NCBI GenBank assembly: GCA_964019695.1
Contig: OZ026520.1
Span: forward strand, 26,198,120-26,262,119
DNA: 64,000 nucleotides
DNA from: Loripinus fragilis
Taxonomy: Eukaryota > Mollusca > Bivalvia > Lucinida > Lucinidae
Reading direction: 5' to 3'
Part shown: positions 45,046-56,689 of the stretch, one piece after another
Position numbering within the stretch: position 1 is the first letter of the stretch
How the letters are laid out: each line of letters starts with the position of its first letter
Program-made: the position numbers and the translations under genes
The notes under the pieces: generated by a model
Seen by the model: only the letters and a program-made list of their open reading frames with translations
Told to the model about the DNA's origin: nothing
Database searches by the model: none

Positions 45046-46628
45046 TTTGAAGTACGTTTTCATGACTCTCAGATATTGAGACGATTCAAATGATTAACAA
45101 ATTAAAATCATTTGATCGTTACTTGGTAGACTTTAAATGGCTGGGAATATGTTCTATATCGTCTAAGATTACAGTTCTACGCACATATGTCTCTCTGCTA
45201 TAAATTGAAATTCTGTCGCAATATTGGTGTAATTGGATTTTACCAGAGGCTATAAACCTAATAAATTTAATTCATGAAACCACTTAAAACAACCAAAAAA
45301 TGCGTTTAATCAGCGTGCACTTTTAAATGGTTTATTACAGTTTCGATATATTAAGGACACCATTTAAGGTCGGTGTCGCACAGAAATGTAAAGATATACA
45401 TTACATATATATACGCATTTAAAGGATTGCAAGTCTTATTTTTGCTTTCATTTCCGATTTCCTGGTTTCTTAAAAAATGGAATAAAACGTCCTTAGCAAT
45501 TCATTTAGATTTGAAACATTAAATTGCAATTTTCAGTACCATCGTACTCATTGCACGTATAAGAGGTGTGATTAAGTTTGTGTATATCATACTGCGTCCT
45601 AAATTGTTATTTTGTTATTTGTGGTCAGCCATTCCTCTCATATGTCGTTCCACAGAATTCAAACTAAGTTTTCATACAGACAAAAGCCATGGCATTTAAC
45701 AATATTAACTTTACCGGATTAAGCATACTTAATGTGTTTTGGTTTTATTATATTTGTTTTTGTCTGTTGTGTTTTCGTCATGACATTGGATATGCCCTCG
45801 ACATGTTGTCAAGTGGGAGTCACGCGAACTACTACTTACTCCCTGATACGTTATACTGTTGCGTGTTGAACAGTTCTATGTTATCTTACTAATATAGACT
45901 ATTATATTGTGGCTATTCCACAAACTAATTTTTGACAAAAATACAAAAAGCTAAAATAGGACAAGGATCAGACAGGAACCCGGACTGGAACCAGACTATG
46001 ATTATTTACCGCGTAACTCCATTAGGTGTGGTCTCTTTTCCAATAAACGCTCGTTAGTGTCATTTGGAAAGCCGTTCTTTAATCCCTATACAATAAGTAT
46101 GCATGGTTACTGAGATCTGATAGCGGACTGTTCATGGAGTGGCAAAGTAGGGATTTACATGTACTGTGTATACTTCTACCACGACCTCTAAGTAATGACC
46201 CTCGATTCATTCAATGCATTTACCGCTACAGTCACGCCTCAGAGCAATTTGTGGAAGTATAGTATACATGCTTTCCTGGACAAGTATATATCAATGTGAT
46301 TATTTTCTAAGAGTTTTGGACTCGTTTTGATTCGTCGACAAAGTGTGAAGTTGACTCTCCCTTTTGGCGGTCATTTACATGCAATAGTCAAAATGTTTTT
46401 ATTCGTCGAAACCATGGCGACCAAGGGTGTCGTCATCACTTTTCGTAAATGGAATATATTTTCAAAATATGTTTTGTCAGAAACAACAAAAGGAAGCAAT
46501 GTATTGCAATGACCAGATAGTGCCAAAAACTTTAAAAATAAATGTGGATAATTTCGTCTATTCGTCACCCTGTATCAAGTTGTTAATTGAGAAAGTGTGT
46601 TATGTCTTTATCAATTATGCAATCATCT

Positions 46629-46629
<1 letters not shown>

Positions 46630-46700
<71 letters not shown>
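46630..46700 (+). repeat. (GA)n microsatellite
   Basis: About 33 GA dinucleotides with one GAAA interruption near the end. The ER-rich and LS-rich frames across it are artefacts of the repeat. Confidence 0.95.
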
Positions 46701-46702
<2 letters not shown>

Positions 46703-47039
46703 CAGACATACAGACAGATGCAAATGTTGGCAGTTTAACAGTGTAGACTCTGTTTGCTAAAACATGCTTATGAGTTTCCAGTATACAAAGTGCCAAACTT
46801 ACCAAATCCTCCTAGACGGACATATCTCTTTCTTTATGCAGTAGTCGTGAATTGACCAAATATATCCGATTGCCAATTATCTTACCCAGGGCATTACCTT
46901 ATAATAAGACATATTAAGCGACGAATGAGATAAGAACCGCCACTTTAAAACAGTACCTTCTTCGAACCACTACACAGTTTTCTAAATGGCATGCAACGGC
47001 GTAGCCAGAACGCTAGAAAGGTTACGCACACCAAAGGGA

Positions 47040-47200
47040 GACTACTAGATCAAGCAGTGATTCTCTTCAATTGTGTCCCTTTTCATAATGGGAACTTCTC
47101 GTAAAGGAAAGAAATTGCTCCCAGAGGGAGCGACTTCTTTCCTTTAAGAGAAGTTCCTTATGGCATGGACCACATTAGGTGACCTCCCTTGAACGTTACA
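47040..47200. mobile_element. Foldback MITE family F, best copy
   Basis: GGGAACTTCTCGTAAAGGAA then AGAAATTGCTCCC pairs with GGGAGCGACTTCTTTCCTTT then AAGAGAAGTTCC around a 3-base centre (47089-47163). Flanking GATTCTCTTCAATTGTGTCC is shared with 44230. Confidence 0.75.
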
Positions 47201-47633
47201 ATTTTTATTACGCACGTGCGTAGCTGCGTAATGGGAGGTACGCAAATGGCATGCTCCTTTTTTCATTACTGCAATAGTTTGTCATAGCATCTTGGTTAAA
47301 CATAAAGATTAACCAACAGCTGACATAAACATGCAACCGTTCGAGTGTGTGTGTGTTTTTTTGTTTGCTGTGACGTATGCCTGTCGATCTTTGACGTGAA
47401 ACATATATATACGAGTCGTGATTATGGAATAGGCGAGCTGTAAAGCCCCAAGCATGTCAGTAGTACATCCATACAGTCTCGACTAAAACATATAAAACTA
47501 TGGATATGGACGACACCCCAGACAAAACATGAGTTATCGACATTTAATATACAATTGTGCTTATATCTACCTTCAATTTACAGCTGTGTTTATACGTATA
47601 AACTATGACTTTACACGCGTGTGATAAGCAGTC

Positions 47634-47690
47634 TGTGCGTCTGCACGGAAAGATAATCCACGAGTGGATTATCATCCGTACAGACACAAA
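47634..47690. repeat. Foldback repeat, short
   Basis: GTCTGCACGGAAAGATAATC then CAC pairs with GTGGATTATCATCCGTACAG. The GTGGATTATC..CGTACAG half is shared with the element at 56111-56209. Confidence 0.6.
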
Positions 47691-47770
47691 ACCATACAGT
47701 AAATTGCTTAATGCATCAGCATGTATTTGCACTCTGTACATTGTGAGATATCGGACGTTTAACATTGGAA

Positions 47771-47990
47771 TACTATAAATTTGGAAATTTTCGCGAGGAC
47801 TTTATTTTCGCGAAACTTCGCATATGCGAAGTTTCGTGAAAATAAAACCCTCGCGAAATGACAAACTCACTCTGTCGTTTATTAATATAGGTAAATCTTG
47901 CCTTAAACGCGATTTTTTCACATCACTAATGTGTCTTTTAATGCTATTCGCGAAAATAAAATTCTCGCGAAAATTTCCGAATCTACAGTA
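47771..47990. mobile_element. TIR MITE family C (220 bp)
   Basis: TACTATAAATTTGGAAATTT then TCGCGAG is mirrored by CTCGCGAAAATTTCCGAATC then TACAGTA. The inner parts also repeat (TTATTTTCGCGAA). A palindrome TTCGCATATGCGAA lies at 47817. TA at both ends would fit a TA-target (Tc1/mariner-type) element. Confidence 0.8.
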
Positions 47991-49015
47991 TCAATGACAG
48001 TTGCAATAAGTATCGTTGTAACATGAGAAGGCTACTATCTAGGTCTCAATCAATTTAATCTCTCCATGAATTACTGACAAAACAGCTTCAGACTTATCTC
48101 TGCCTAATGCGCTTCTGGTATATTGCTATTATTGTTTTAGAACAAAATGGCCAGGAATGTAAATTTGTTTCATAATATGCTGCGACTCATCTCAAATGCG
48201 CTGCTGTAAAGGCCTATTCATCCCAACGCGATGCATCGGCGCATTGTACCATGTTTTCCTTGATGCGTCTAACGAAAAAAGAACCTTGATTCTGTCAACG
48301 TATGTAGCGTTGTAAAATAGTTTCTTGCACAAAAGCAGTCCTGTTAAACGTATATTTACAATTGTTTCTACTTCTTTGCAAAGGGATTGTCAGAACGGCT
48401 TAACGTTGGATCTAAGTATTATGACGTCTTGTTTGATCAGATATATTTATATTTTGTTGTTTTCATGTCAAATGTGGTTGTCTTAGCAACATAAATGACA
48501 ATTATAAAACTTGCTTATTTGCTTGACAAGGCTCCCTGTTGTTAGTACTGAGCCCACTAGTGTGTTTATTGAGTATAAAGGCGAACACCTTGTCAAAGGC
48601 TGTTAATCCCAAATCGAGCATTATGTTAGATGCTAAATGCTAAAAATAGAATACTTATACGCTTCCCATGCCATTAGCGTCGTGCTTCTGACGCAGTGAC
48701 GTAACGCTTGCTTAGTGATTTCATTTAGTACCAGTGACGTCAGTAGTGAATTTGCTGATTTTGAATCATGAGACGCAATAATGGTTCTTCAGCCATCCTT
48801 TTTCCAATAAGATATTTTATCTGCCCGTGTTAAAAATCTTAAAAAGCTGCCACGTGATCATTTACATGCAAGATAGAAAGGGTTTCGTGCATTCAACCGT
48901 TATGCCGGTCTCCTCTGAAACCAAACACATGGACGTTGCTTTTCGCTAAATTCTTCTTGATTAATAAGAAACATGTTATGTGTAAAAGTCACGTAAAAAA
49001 TGCTTTAGTAACAGT
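47991..49015. other. Non-coding stretch, nothing recognised
   Basis: AT-rich, several TGACGTCA-like motifs near 48690-48745, no coding frame or repeat supported. Confidence 0.4.
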
Positions 49016-49019
49016 AAAG

Positions 49020-49345
49020 GATCACTACAAATAGGTCATTTACAGTAAAATGGTAATTTAGAACCAAATAAAAGCGGTGGTTCTGTTGTTGTTGATTCAT
49101 TGCTATTGTTGCAGACATGGTGTATGAGTTTTGTGTTTGGTCCTTGTTTTGTTATGCCGTACTTAGTGTTGTTTCTAGTTTTTGAAATCCTGTCGCTTGG
49201 GAAGAGAGAGCTAGTTGCTATATTTTAATTGTCTTATTGCTGTCATGTTTTTGTTAGTTTTCTGTGTCTCTCCCTCGTGGTGCCGTTGGTTGGTCTGCTG
49301 TGGTGATTGTGACATTTCCTGGCCATACTCGCTTACTTTTCAAAA
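49020..49345 (+). mobile_element. Second PLE-like tail family, adjacent to Naiad
   Basis: AAAGCGGTGGTTCTGTTGTT, TTGGGAAGAGAGAGCTAGTT, CTCCCTCGTGGTGCCGTTGG and CATTTCCTGGCCATACTCGC, ending TTACTTTTC. It ends 55 bp before a Naiad RT fragment in the same orientation. Confidence 0.65.
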
Positions 49346-49399
49346 CACCGTTTAATTAAGAATTGGATATCAGCATAGCTAACTACTACCAAACATATA

Positions 49400-50166
49400 A
49401 ATTTTATAGACGATACTATGATTATATATCTAAATTCCTAGTTGGACTTAAATCTCTCTTGCGCAAAGGACTTTCGGAACCTGAATTCTATAGTGACTTT
49501 GTATATTAATTGAAGAATATTGTTGGCTCTAATATTTTTTCAGCGCAGGTCATTAAAATAAGTTCCCATAATAAAAAGATTGGCTATAATATTAATGTAT
49601 TGCAACAGACTGCATGCTTGGTGGTCAACCCAATCACGGTTGGCAACTTTGCTTTCCTCTGTAATTGCACGCCGGTGGGTCGGACTTCAGACTCTATGAT
49701 GGTTCCGACTTAAAGACTTATCTATTGATAAGATGGTATGGGCCTGATGCTTTGGCTGTTGTCAGGTCAATCGAGGTGTACCTGTTCGGTTTCTTTTGCT
49801 CTGTTATTCGTTTAAATTTACTGTTGAGTCCTTATCTTTGCTTTATCTCCTTGTTATATCTTGATTTATATATTCTAGGAGTTGATGCATTGATAAGTTA
49901 GGGATCTTTCATTCAAACCAAATATCTATTTGTCTTGATCCGAATCTGAATTAAGGGAAAGGTTGGTGCAGTGAAACCGGTTTAAGCACTCCAGTAAAAG
50001 TAGTTTTACTGACCGTTGCAAGGCGGTGTTTCTTTTGTGGATCGTTTTTGTTGGTAAAGCTTCATGTTGGAGTGTGTTGTTCTTTGTAGCCTTGTGGTCA
50101 ATTGCTGGGAAAGGGCTGACCTCTTGGCTGTCGTGTGTGTTTTGTTTCGTCACTTTCCCAAATGTG
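49400..50166 (+). mobile_element. Naiad 3' end: C-terminal RT fragment plus tail
   Basis: From 49402 the frame reads FYRRYYDYISKFLVGLKSLL and then RKGLSEPEFYSDFVY. It is cut by TAA at 49507-49509, then continues LKNIVGSNIFSAQ to TPVGRTSDSMMVPT with the natural TAA at 49711-49713. The C-terminus is nearly identical to the 10.8-kb copy. The tail follows to about 50166. The TAA interruption is true decay, unlike the TGAs at 12 kb. Gene is dead. Confidence 0.85.
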
Positions 50167-50478
50167 TCCTGGTCCACATCAGAATCAAGGTAGAGGTTTG
50201 CGCCGTGAAACTGGTTTAGGCCCTCCAATGAAATATTTTACTGACAGTTCCATCGCGGTACCTCTTTTGTGGATCTTTTATGTTTTTTTCAGTCTTGTGT
50301 TTGCTATGCCTTTGTGTCCGTCTGTTTATATGTGCCTTGTTGTCACCTGCTGGGAAAGGGCTGACCTCTTGGCTCTCGTATGTGGTGTCTTACTGTGAGT
50401 TTGTCACTTTCCCATTGGTATCCTGGGTCAGGCGTGGTACTTGATTGTATCAATTCCTTATCTTTGCAGCCTTACTTA
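50167..50478 (+). mobile_element. Naiad tail, tandem second copy
   Basis: The tail restarts at CCACATCAGAATCAAGG and runs through TTTAGGCCCTCCAATG, CTGGGAAAGGGCTGACCTC and GTCACTTTCCCATTGG to CAGCCTTACTTAC. This is direct tandem tail-tail organisation of the pseudo-LTR kind described for PLEs. Confidence 0.8.
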
Positions 50479-50579
50479 CATGTACTTTATTTCAATTGCT
50501 ATCAATAACAAAGTAGAAAAATCAACATTACGTTATAAATTGTCCAAGTAAAGGATGAACACTCCAGAGATTTTCAAAA

Positions 50580-50690
50580 ACACTGCTCCTTGAGCAAGAC
50601 GCATTTATCCTAGCTTAGTACTGGTTCAACCCAGGAAGACCCGTCCCTATATAACTGAAAGATTGTTGATGGGACGTAAAGTATAAAATC
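50580..50690 (+). repeat. SINE body fragment
   Basis: TTGAGCAAGACGCATTTATC, ACTGGTTCAACCCAGGAAGA and TATAACTGAAAGATTGTTGA match the body of the SINE at 9505-9668; head missing. Confidence 0.5.
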
Positions 50691-52125
50691 AAACCAAATA
50701 AAAACACTGCATCTTTGACGATGTTATTTGGATGCATAAATCGTGTTTCCTCCAGCCCCCCAAAAAGGGCATGGTAAAGTTTCCAAGAAAAGGGCACTTT
50801 AAGAGCGCCACAACACGCTAAGAGGGCACTTTTAAGTCCAAGTTCGAAATTGAATTTGTATTGTCATATACAAATTTATGTCCCTTAGCATAATGCAGCT
50901 GTAGATCTGTCCTTTTTAAATGCGAAATATACTACTTATTTAATTTTTATTTTAGAATTTTCAAACCAGTTTTGGGACTCCTATTTGAGCACATACTCAT
51001 TATATTATCATTTTTTTAATTTTTAAAATTTATCAGAAGCACATTATTATGGGAATCATTTTTTTCAATTGCCAAGATCAATTCCTAAGTTTTTAACCAG
51101 ACTGCCTTTCTTTCCAGTACTTGTTTTGACAATCTTACTTGTAAGGGTTCAGATTCACACTTCACTTTAAATAATTGCTAATTGGGGTATTGTCATCAAA
51201 GTGATGTGTCAAAATTGCCTCAGGTAATTAGTGACCATTGTAAAAGGATTAACACTGAGTAAACTATTGTAACAGCAGGTGTCTTCCCTGCTACTTCAGG
51301 CTTCAAACTGAAAAAACTGTAATTCCTTAGTTGTTGTCAGATTTTCATGATTTTTTTAACAAAATGTAGGGCATTTAATGTCGTTTTAGAAAAGATGTAT
51401 GGCGCTGTGAAAACGAGCATGACGCTAGAGAAAAGGGTCATGGCACAAAGCCATGCTAAAACTGGCTAGGGGAAGCACTTTTAAATCTAACTTTTCAAAC
51501 ATATTTTATTGACAAATTATAAAGGTATAATTTGAAGCACATATGGCTTTTTATCATTTGTAATTGTGATAATTTATCTTCAAATTAACCCCCCCCCATT
51601 TAGAAAGTTTGAAACGTGAACGATTCTATTTACATCTTTAGTTTAAACATATTTTATTTCAACTTGGTAAGATACACATACAAATATATACAAGCTACAT
51701 AATGTAAAAGGATTAGAACGAAAGCTGGAAGCTTATGTTATTCTTCTCCTAGCAATAATCAGATGTAAATATAATGGCGTTGTTTTTAAGCTGTTGAAAT
51801 ATAATACTTTAACACAATCTTACTTGTTACGTCAACATACCTTTGCGCCAAGTAACATTTACATCTTTGAACTTTGCATTGTCTAGCTATAAAAGGAAGA
51901 ATAGCAAACAACTTTTGATTGCCATTATATACACAAACATTCTGTCTTTGAGTAGCATTAAATTAACATCAGAATCCTATTCATTGTAGCCATGGTTACC
52001 CCCAAAATGAAAGTACTAGTGGTTTAAGCTATTTAATCGGATGCTTAGCAACAGTATGCAGAACAGTGAAGAACATTTGTATATTGTGAATATTTGAAGG
52101 CTGTGTTGGTCTTTGCTTTATATGC
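50691..52125. other. Non-coding stretch, nothing recognised
   Basis: AT-rich, one C-run at 51590, a few phrases such as GGGCAxxxTAAGAGxxCC repeated weakly near 50790 and 51420. No gene supported. Confidence 0.4.
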
Positions 52126-52225
52126 ATAACTTTAAGTCCATTCTAATTTTGCAATCAGCTTAACGAGGAAGAGACAAAGCTGATTGCGTTGCTTTGATGT
52201 CTTGTTACTGTTTTTCTCATTATAT
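52125..52225 (+). mobile_element. Second PLE-like tail family, internal fragment
   Basis: CATTCTAATTTTGCAATCAG, CTTAACGAGGAAGAGACAAA and GCTGATTGCGTTGCTTT match the middle of the family only. Confidence 0.4.
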
Positions 52226-52875
52226 ATGTATTTTTGAAAGTTTGTTAACTTTAATTTGGCACATACGTGTATGTTTTGGCTTTATAAGAGGGCCAAAAAA
52301 GCCTCTCGAACCCACACAGGACTTTATTTCATGAGCCTATCTTATATAATAGGAAAATGCGTATTTTCAATAGTTAGACTATGGGAATGGTATTTTAAAG
52401 GCGGTTGTCAGTAACTTTCTTACATCGTTTTGTTGTTCGGAATCGTGAAAACAACAATACATATTGTATATGGTAATGATATAATTTATATAAAACATAA
52501 TATAACCTATTTAGAACTGACCAAGCTGTTTCCGGTATTGCTTACACGCAGGTTTCACATACGCAAACAGTAGAGACTGACTCAGATCAGCATATATATC
52601 CATGTGTCGTTTCGTCATGCGTTATTTATCAAACCAGCAGTGTAATTTCATTCCTGCCTGTTCAGTTATTTCCGTAGATGGCACTTCTTCCGTGGAACTG
52701 ATAAAAAATGAAATTAATGTCAGTTTGTGTTGATATTCTTTTTACACCTAGTTTTCTCTTGTGTGTCCAAAAATTAACACAAAATAATAAAATTGACATT
52801 TTCAAACTGCAATTTTCTCTCATCCAGTTGAGAGAGGTGATATTAAATAGTGTGAGTCATGAAAATTAAACCACA

Positions 52876-52997
52876 CTGAATATGCTCCTTTGTCATACAA
52901 TTGGCGAAAAACTTAAGGAAGTTGGCGGTTCATGGGTTACTGAATATGCTCCTTTGTCATATCATTTGCGAAAACTTAAGGAAGTGGGCGGTCAGAT
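52876..52997 (+). repeat. Tandem duplication, unit ~63 bp
   Basis: TGAATATGCTCCTTTGTCAT followed by AAACTTAAGGAAGT..GGCGGT occurs at 52877 and again at 52940, with a few substitutions. The 62-codon frame across it is a by-product. Confidence 0.7.
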
Positions 52998-53649
52998 TGG
53001 TATAATTGGGCTAAATGTTGTGTGTTTTTTAAAAACATCACTTGCTAATGTCAATGCATATTATCCGTAATTCAACGCAAAAAAGTACGAATCTCAAAGG
53101 TCAAAGGTGAAACACCTCCATGAGTAGGCATGTATTTCCATAAGATACATAATTTCTTGGAATACTTTTGTGTGTAGAAATGTGTCCAGTTCTCAAGAAA
53201 ACAAATTTGATTTTGATTCGCGATTCAATGTTACTTGTTCATCGTTCTCTTTCCTGTAATTCAAAAAAATTAGGTACATATTACAATGTTTAAAGGGTAG
53301 CTTCAAACTCGGATGTATTAACTGGGTCCGAGCTTCACAGAACAGGCTGTGCAACGGTTTCTCAAGATGTGTTTGTCATATGCAGCAGGTGATGTGGTTT
53401 ACATATTCAAAAAATCTTCTGGTGGTTTCCTTATATCGCTCTCTAGCTAATTGTCTAGAATGCCTGGGGTCTATACGGTTTCCGTTAATTGCCACGGTCT
53501 CAATAGACCAAGTGAACTTGCCAAACGAAAATATGAAAGTAGACGTAAAAGATAAAAGAAATATACTTTGAACAGCATTGTTTGGAATGTAAGTATCGGT
53601 CATCGGGCTCTTTAGTGTAATGAGTTCATCTGCTATCTATATAATAAAG

Positions 53650-53893
53650 ATGAGCCAGTGCATGAGATTTCCAACAATGTGGTATGTGCAACCAGCAAAG
53701 GCTCAGACCAGCCTGCGCATACGCGCAGTCTGATCAGAACCTTTGCTAGTCGCTTGGATATTATATGATTGTCAAGCTACTGACTGAACACCATTTGGGG
53801 TTTCTAAGCTTAAAAGGAGGCTGCAGAGGCTCGTCCGAGTCTACACTTGTCAAAATGTCAAATTGATGAAAATATCATGCCGCGGCTCAGTCT
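53650..53893. mobile_element. TIR MITE family A, copy 5
   Basis: GAGCCAGTGCATGAGATTTC, CAGCCTGCGCATACGCGCAG, AAAAGGAGGCTGCAGAGGCTC, and ATATCATGCCGCGGCTCA at the right end. Inverted relative to the 31.5-kb copy. Confidence 0.8.
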
Positions 53894-53941
53894 GATATTA
53901 GATGACATGTGGCAGGGACGTGGGGGCAGAAAAGTGGTATA

Positions 53942-54800
53942 CATGAACATAGAGGATCTAAGCTGAGTGCCCATGTTTTATTGAATGTATTAAGCGAGTT
54001 GGGGAAAAGAGATAAAATGCGAGGCTTGCCGAGCATTTTATTTCTTTTTCGCAACGAGTTTAATAAATTCAATAATACAAGAGCACGAATGTTAGATTCT
54101 ATTTATCATACGACGTTAAGATATCTTTGACGTTTCATTGCTGACGGTAAAACGTTATAATATTGTCATTATGTACGCAACGTTGTTATGGACGTCATAA
54201 CGTTTCCCGTAAATCGATAAACCACTAGTGGTTTACAGATTTTATTGCATGGCGTTATTTCACTCCCAGACGCGACATCATAATGATAAATGAACATGGA
54301 GGATCTAAGCTGAGTACTCATCATTGTTGAGTTTTAGGCGAGTTGTAACAACATTATCAGATGTGAGGTTTTTCCAAGCATATTGTCGTTTTTCAAACGA
54401 GTTTCAATTTAGTGATATAATTGAATACGAGTCTTATATTCTATAAATCATGTGTGACTAACAGTTCTTTGACGTCGCCATTTCTGGCTTTTTAATATTG
54501 CTGGCATATTTACGCATATCAAATGCAGCAGTATTTCTTGTTAATTGCGTCCCTTTTTAAAATGGGGACTTATTTTAAAGGAAAAAATACTCTCAAAGAG
54601 AGTTAGGGAGCAAATTATTTCCTTGACAAGCAGTCCCAAATGGCATAGGAATTTATTGTTTCCAAAATTTGGACATATATGCGTGATATTGGGATGAGTC
54701 CTGTTTAACAACGATACCCAAATATGTATTTTTTTGTGATTTATCGATTTTAATGCATGGCTTTACATCACTCCCAGACATGACGTCATATAATAAATGA
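53942..54800 (+). repeat. Direct duplication, unit ~310 bp, second copy split by a foldback MITE
   Basis: ATGAACATxGAGGATCTAAG and CTGAGTxCxCAT start both 53942 and 54293. Both continue through GCGAGTTG, CGAGTTTxAAT and TTCTTTGACGT and finish with TTATxGCATGGCxTTA and CACTCCCAGAC. In copy two the family F hairpin (54540-54650) lies between the early and late parts. Confidence 0.65.
54540..54655. mobile_element. Foldback MITE family F, copy inside a duplication
   Basis: TTAATTGCGTCCCTTTTTAA, AATGGGGACTTATTTTAAAG and then AGGGAGCAAATTATTTCCTT reproduce the family stem with drift. Confidence 0.6.
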
Positions 54801-55094
54801 CATTATTACAATCATAAATGCTACGTCATGTGATGAATTTAAAGTTCACTCAGCCCCTTCATGTGCTTCACAACCAATTAGTTTGCAAAGAAATTTAAAT
54901 TGTTCGTCAAATTAATCACATATTATGTCAATATGTGTATAATCTATTAAGTAAATCATTAAGTAAATCCGTTAACGTGGTCAATTCGACTATTTCCAAA
55001 GGGGCAGTCAGAAAAGGGAAGGAGAAAACTATAAGTAGGTCAAAGATCATATATAACAATTATGAAGGAAATAAGTGGGAAATCATAGAACATA

Positions 55095-55168
55095 TATTAC
55101 AATTATAAAGGAAATAACCGGGAACGAGCTTATTAACTCGTTTTCACTTAATTCCTTTATAATTGTGA
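55095..55168. repeat. Imperfect hairpin
   Basis: TTACAATTATAAAGGAAATA then ACCGGGAACGAG is mirrored by CTCGTTTTCACTTAATTCCT then TTATAATTGT. A half copy of the left arm lies just upstream at 55058. Confidence 0.55.
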
Positions 55169-55624
55169 TTGATCTATAACATATACGTATTTACTTTGAG
55201 TGTGTGAATTAACCGCAATATATCCAAATAAAGGTGCCTTAAAAGCCATTGTTGACACTTTTGAGATTCTAAAGATATAGATATAGCCAAAGGCGATTAT
55301 CATTTCCTTCCAACCACTTCAAAATGATACGACTAGATTCACTTCCATGTAACCCTACTTCCCTCCAGCTGGACGATTGTAAAAACTTGAAAGGACACCA
55401 AAACTGGCAGTTACAATTTTGACTACAACGCAGATGCCATTTAATTGATTTGCCATATATGTGGATGACAGAAATTCACTCTTTTGAGAAAAAATACCAT
55501 GGTCGCTAAGCTTGGAAATTCCACAACATGTATTTAGCAATAATATTTTGGTGGGAAACTCTTTTAGCCTTAAACCAAATTAAATTTGAAATAACTGAGG
55601 ACGATACACAGAAAACACTTAAAG

Positions 55625-55715
55625 GCGGTCAACCATCAGTCTGCAAGCGAATCGCCATTCAAATGGCGTTTCGCTGGTGGGACGATAGTGGCCCGAAATC
55701 GTATGCTGGCTGGAT
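55625..55715. mobile_element. Foldback element, inverted relative of the 42.7-kb element
   Basis: AGCGAATCGCCATTCAAATG then GCGTTTCGCT forms the central hairpin (55646-55675). The flank GGCCCGAAATCGTATGCTGG is the inverse of the flank at 42667. A 98-codon frame across it is not a gene. Confidence 0.6.
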
Positions 55716-55844
55716 ACTTATAATGAACACGACCTTGTACCATATTATACTGGCCATTGTTCTTTATATTATCACGTCTGCTAGCGGTTATAGACGGTAC
55801 AACGGTATTGCAATACCTTTTTAGTCAAGTTATGTTCTACGGCC

Positions 55845-55965
55845 TGTTTGGGGTTCGGCGTGAGATCGATGGATCGCTAGTTCGAGCCTCAATGGAGGCA
55901 CTGTGTTACGTCTAAATGCTTTGTACTGGTTCAACTCATGAAATGTCCGGTCATCTCTAGAATAC
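55845..55965 (+). repeat. SINE-like repeat
   Basis: GATCGCTAGTTCGAGCCTCA is box B-like and TTGTACTGGTTCAACTCATG resembles the SINE body at 9505. Confidence 0.4.
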
Positions 55966-56110
55966 TGTAAACAGGAATTTAAGCTTCAACACAGAAAATC
56001 ATAACCTGTGTTCTGTCAAGAGGCTTTTTTTCTTTTATACCACCCTCATCAACTTTAGCGCGAATTATCTTGTGATCTTCAATGTCCACACTGATGTAGG
56101 TGGTATAAAA

Positions 56111-56209
56111 TAGTTATACCATGTTTGTCCACATGTACGTAAAAATATCCACTCGTTAAAGCTCGTGGATTATCTCCACGTACAGGCGGACAACCCATGG
56201 TATAACTAT
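56111..56209. mobile_element. TIR MITE family D (~100 bp)
   Basis: AATAGTTATACCATG at the left and CATGGTATAACTATT at the right are perfect 15-bp inverted ends. Inside, GTCCACATGTACGT is mirrored by CCACGTACAGGCGGAC and CCACTCGTT by AGCTCGTGG. Confidence 0.8.
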
Positions 56210-56689
56210 TACATGTCATGTTTTCAAATATTTTATATGCCTAACAGGTTTACATTAATTTATTCAACTGGTAAGCTTCCGTGCTTCAAGTTATATGAAT
56301 ACTAAGCTTTACCCACTTGCGCAGTGACAAAGGCCCACTTCGAATCGAACTATAGTTCTTACTAAAGTTCTGACGTAATAGATTGCCGCGCAAGTTTACA
56401 CCAGAACGGCTACAGTTGAAAGTTTGGTTGGTTGGCAAGTAAACAAAGTAAGCAGCAATGTATGTCCCCTTTCAAATCTTCATTGTCAACGAAATGGACT
56501 TCCCCGGCATCCAATTTAGGTTACCTTGCACCCCAGGGTAATTTTTCATGGGTGTCAAATTGTTCATTGGGAACCCCTGAATGTGAAACGGAGGTGTCCT
56601 AAAAAATTTGGTATGGGCTATGTGAAAAGCATGGTTTCCATGGCAACCCGTAGCGGATTTGAGAATGGTTCAAAACTTTGGCCACGAAT

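Noticed and set aside
46427..46805. Frames of 103 and 60 codons across 46.6 kb
   Set aside because: They consist largely of ER or LS repeats read from a GA microsatellite.
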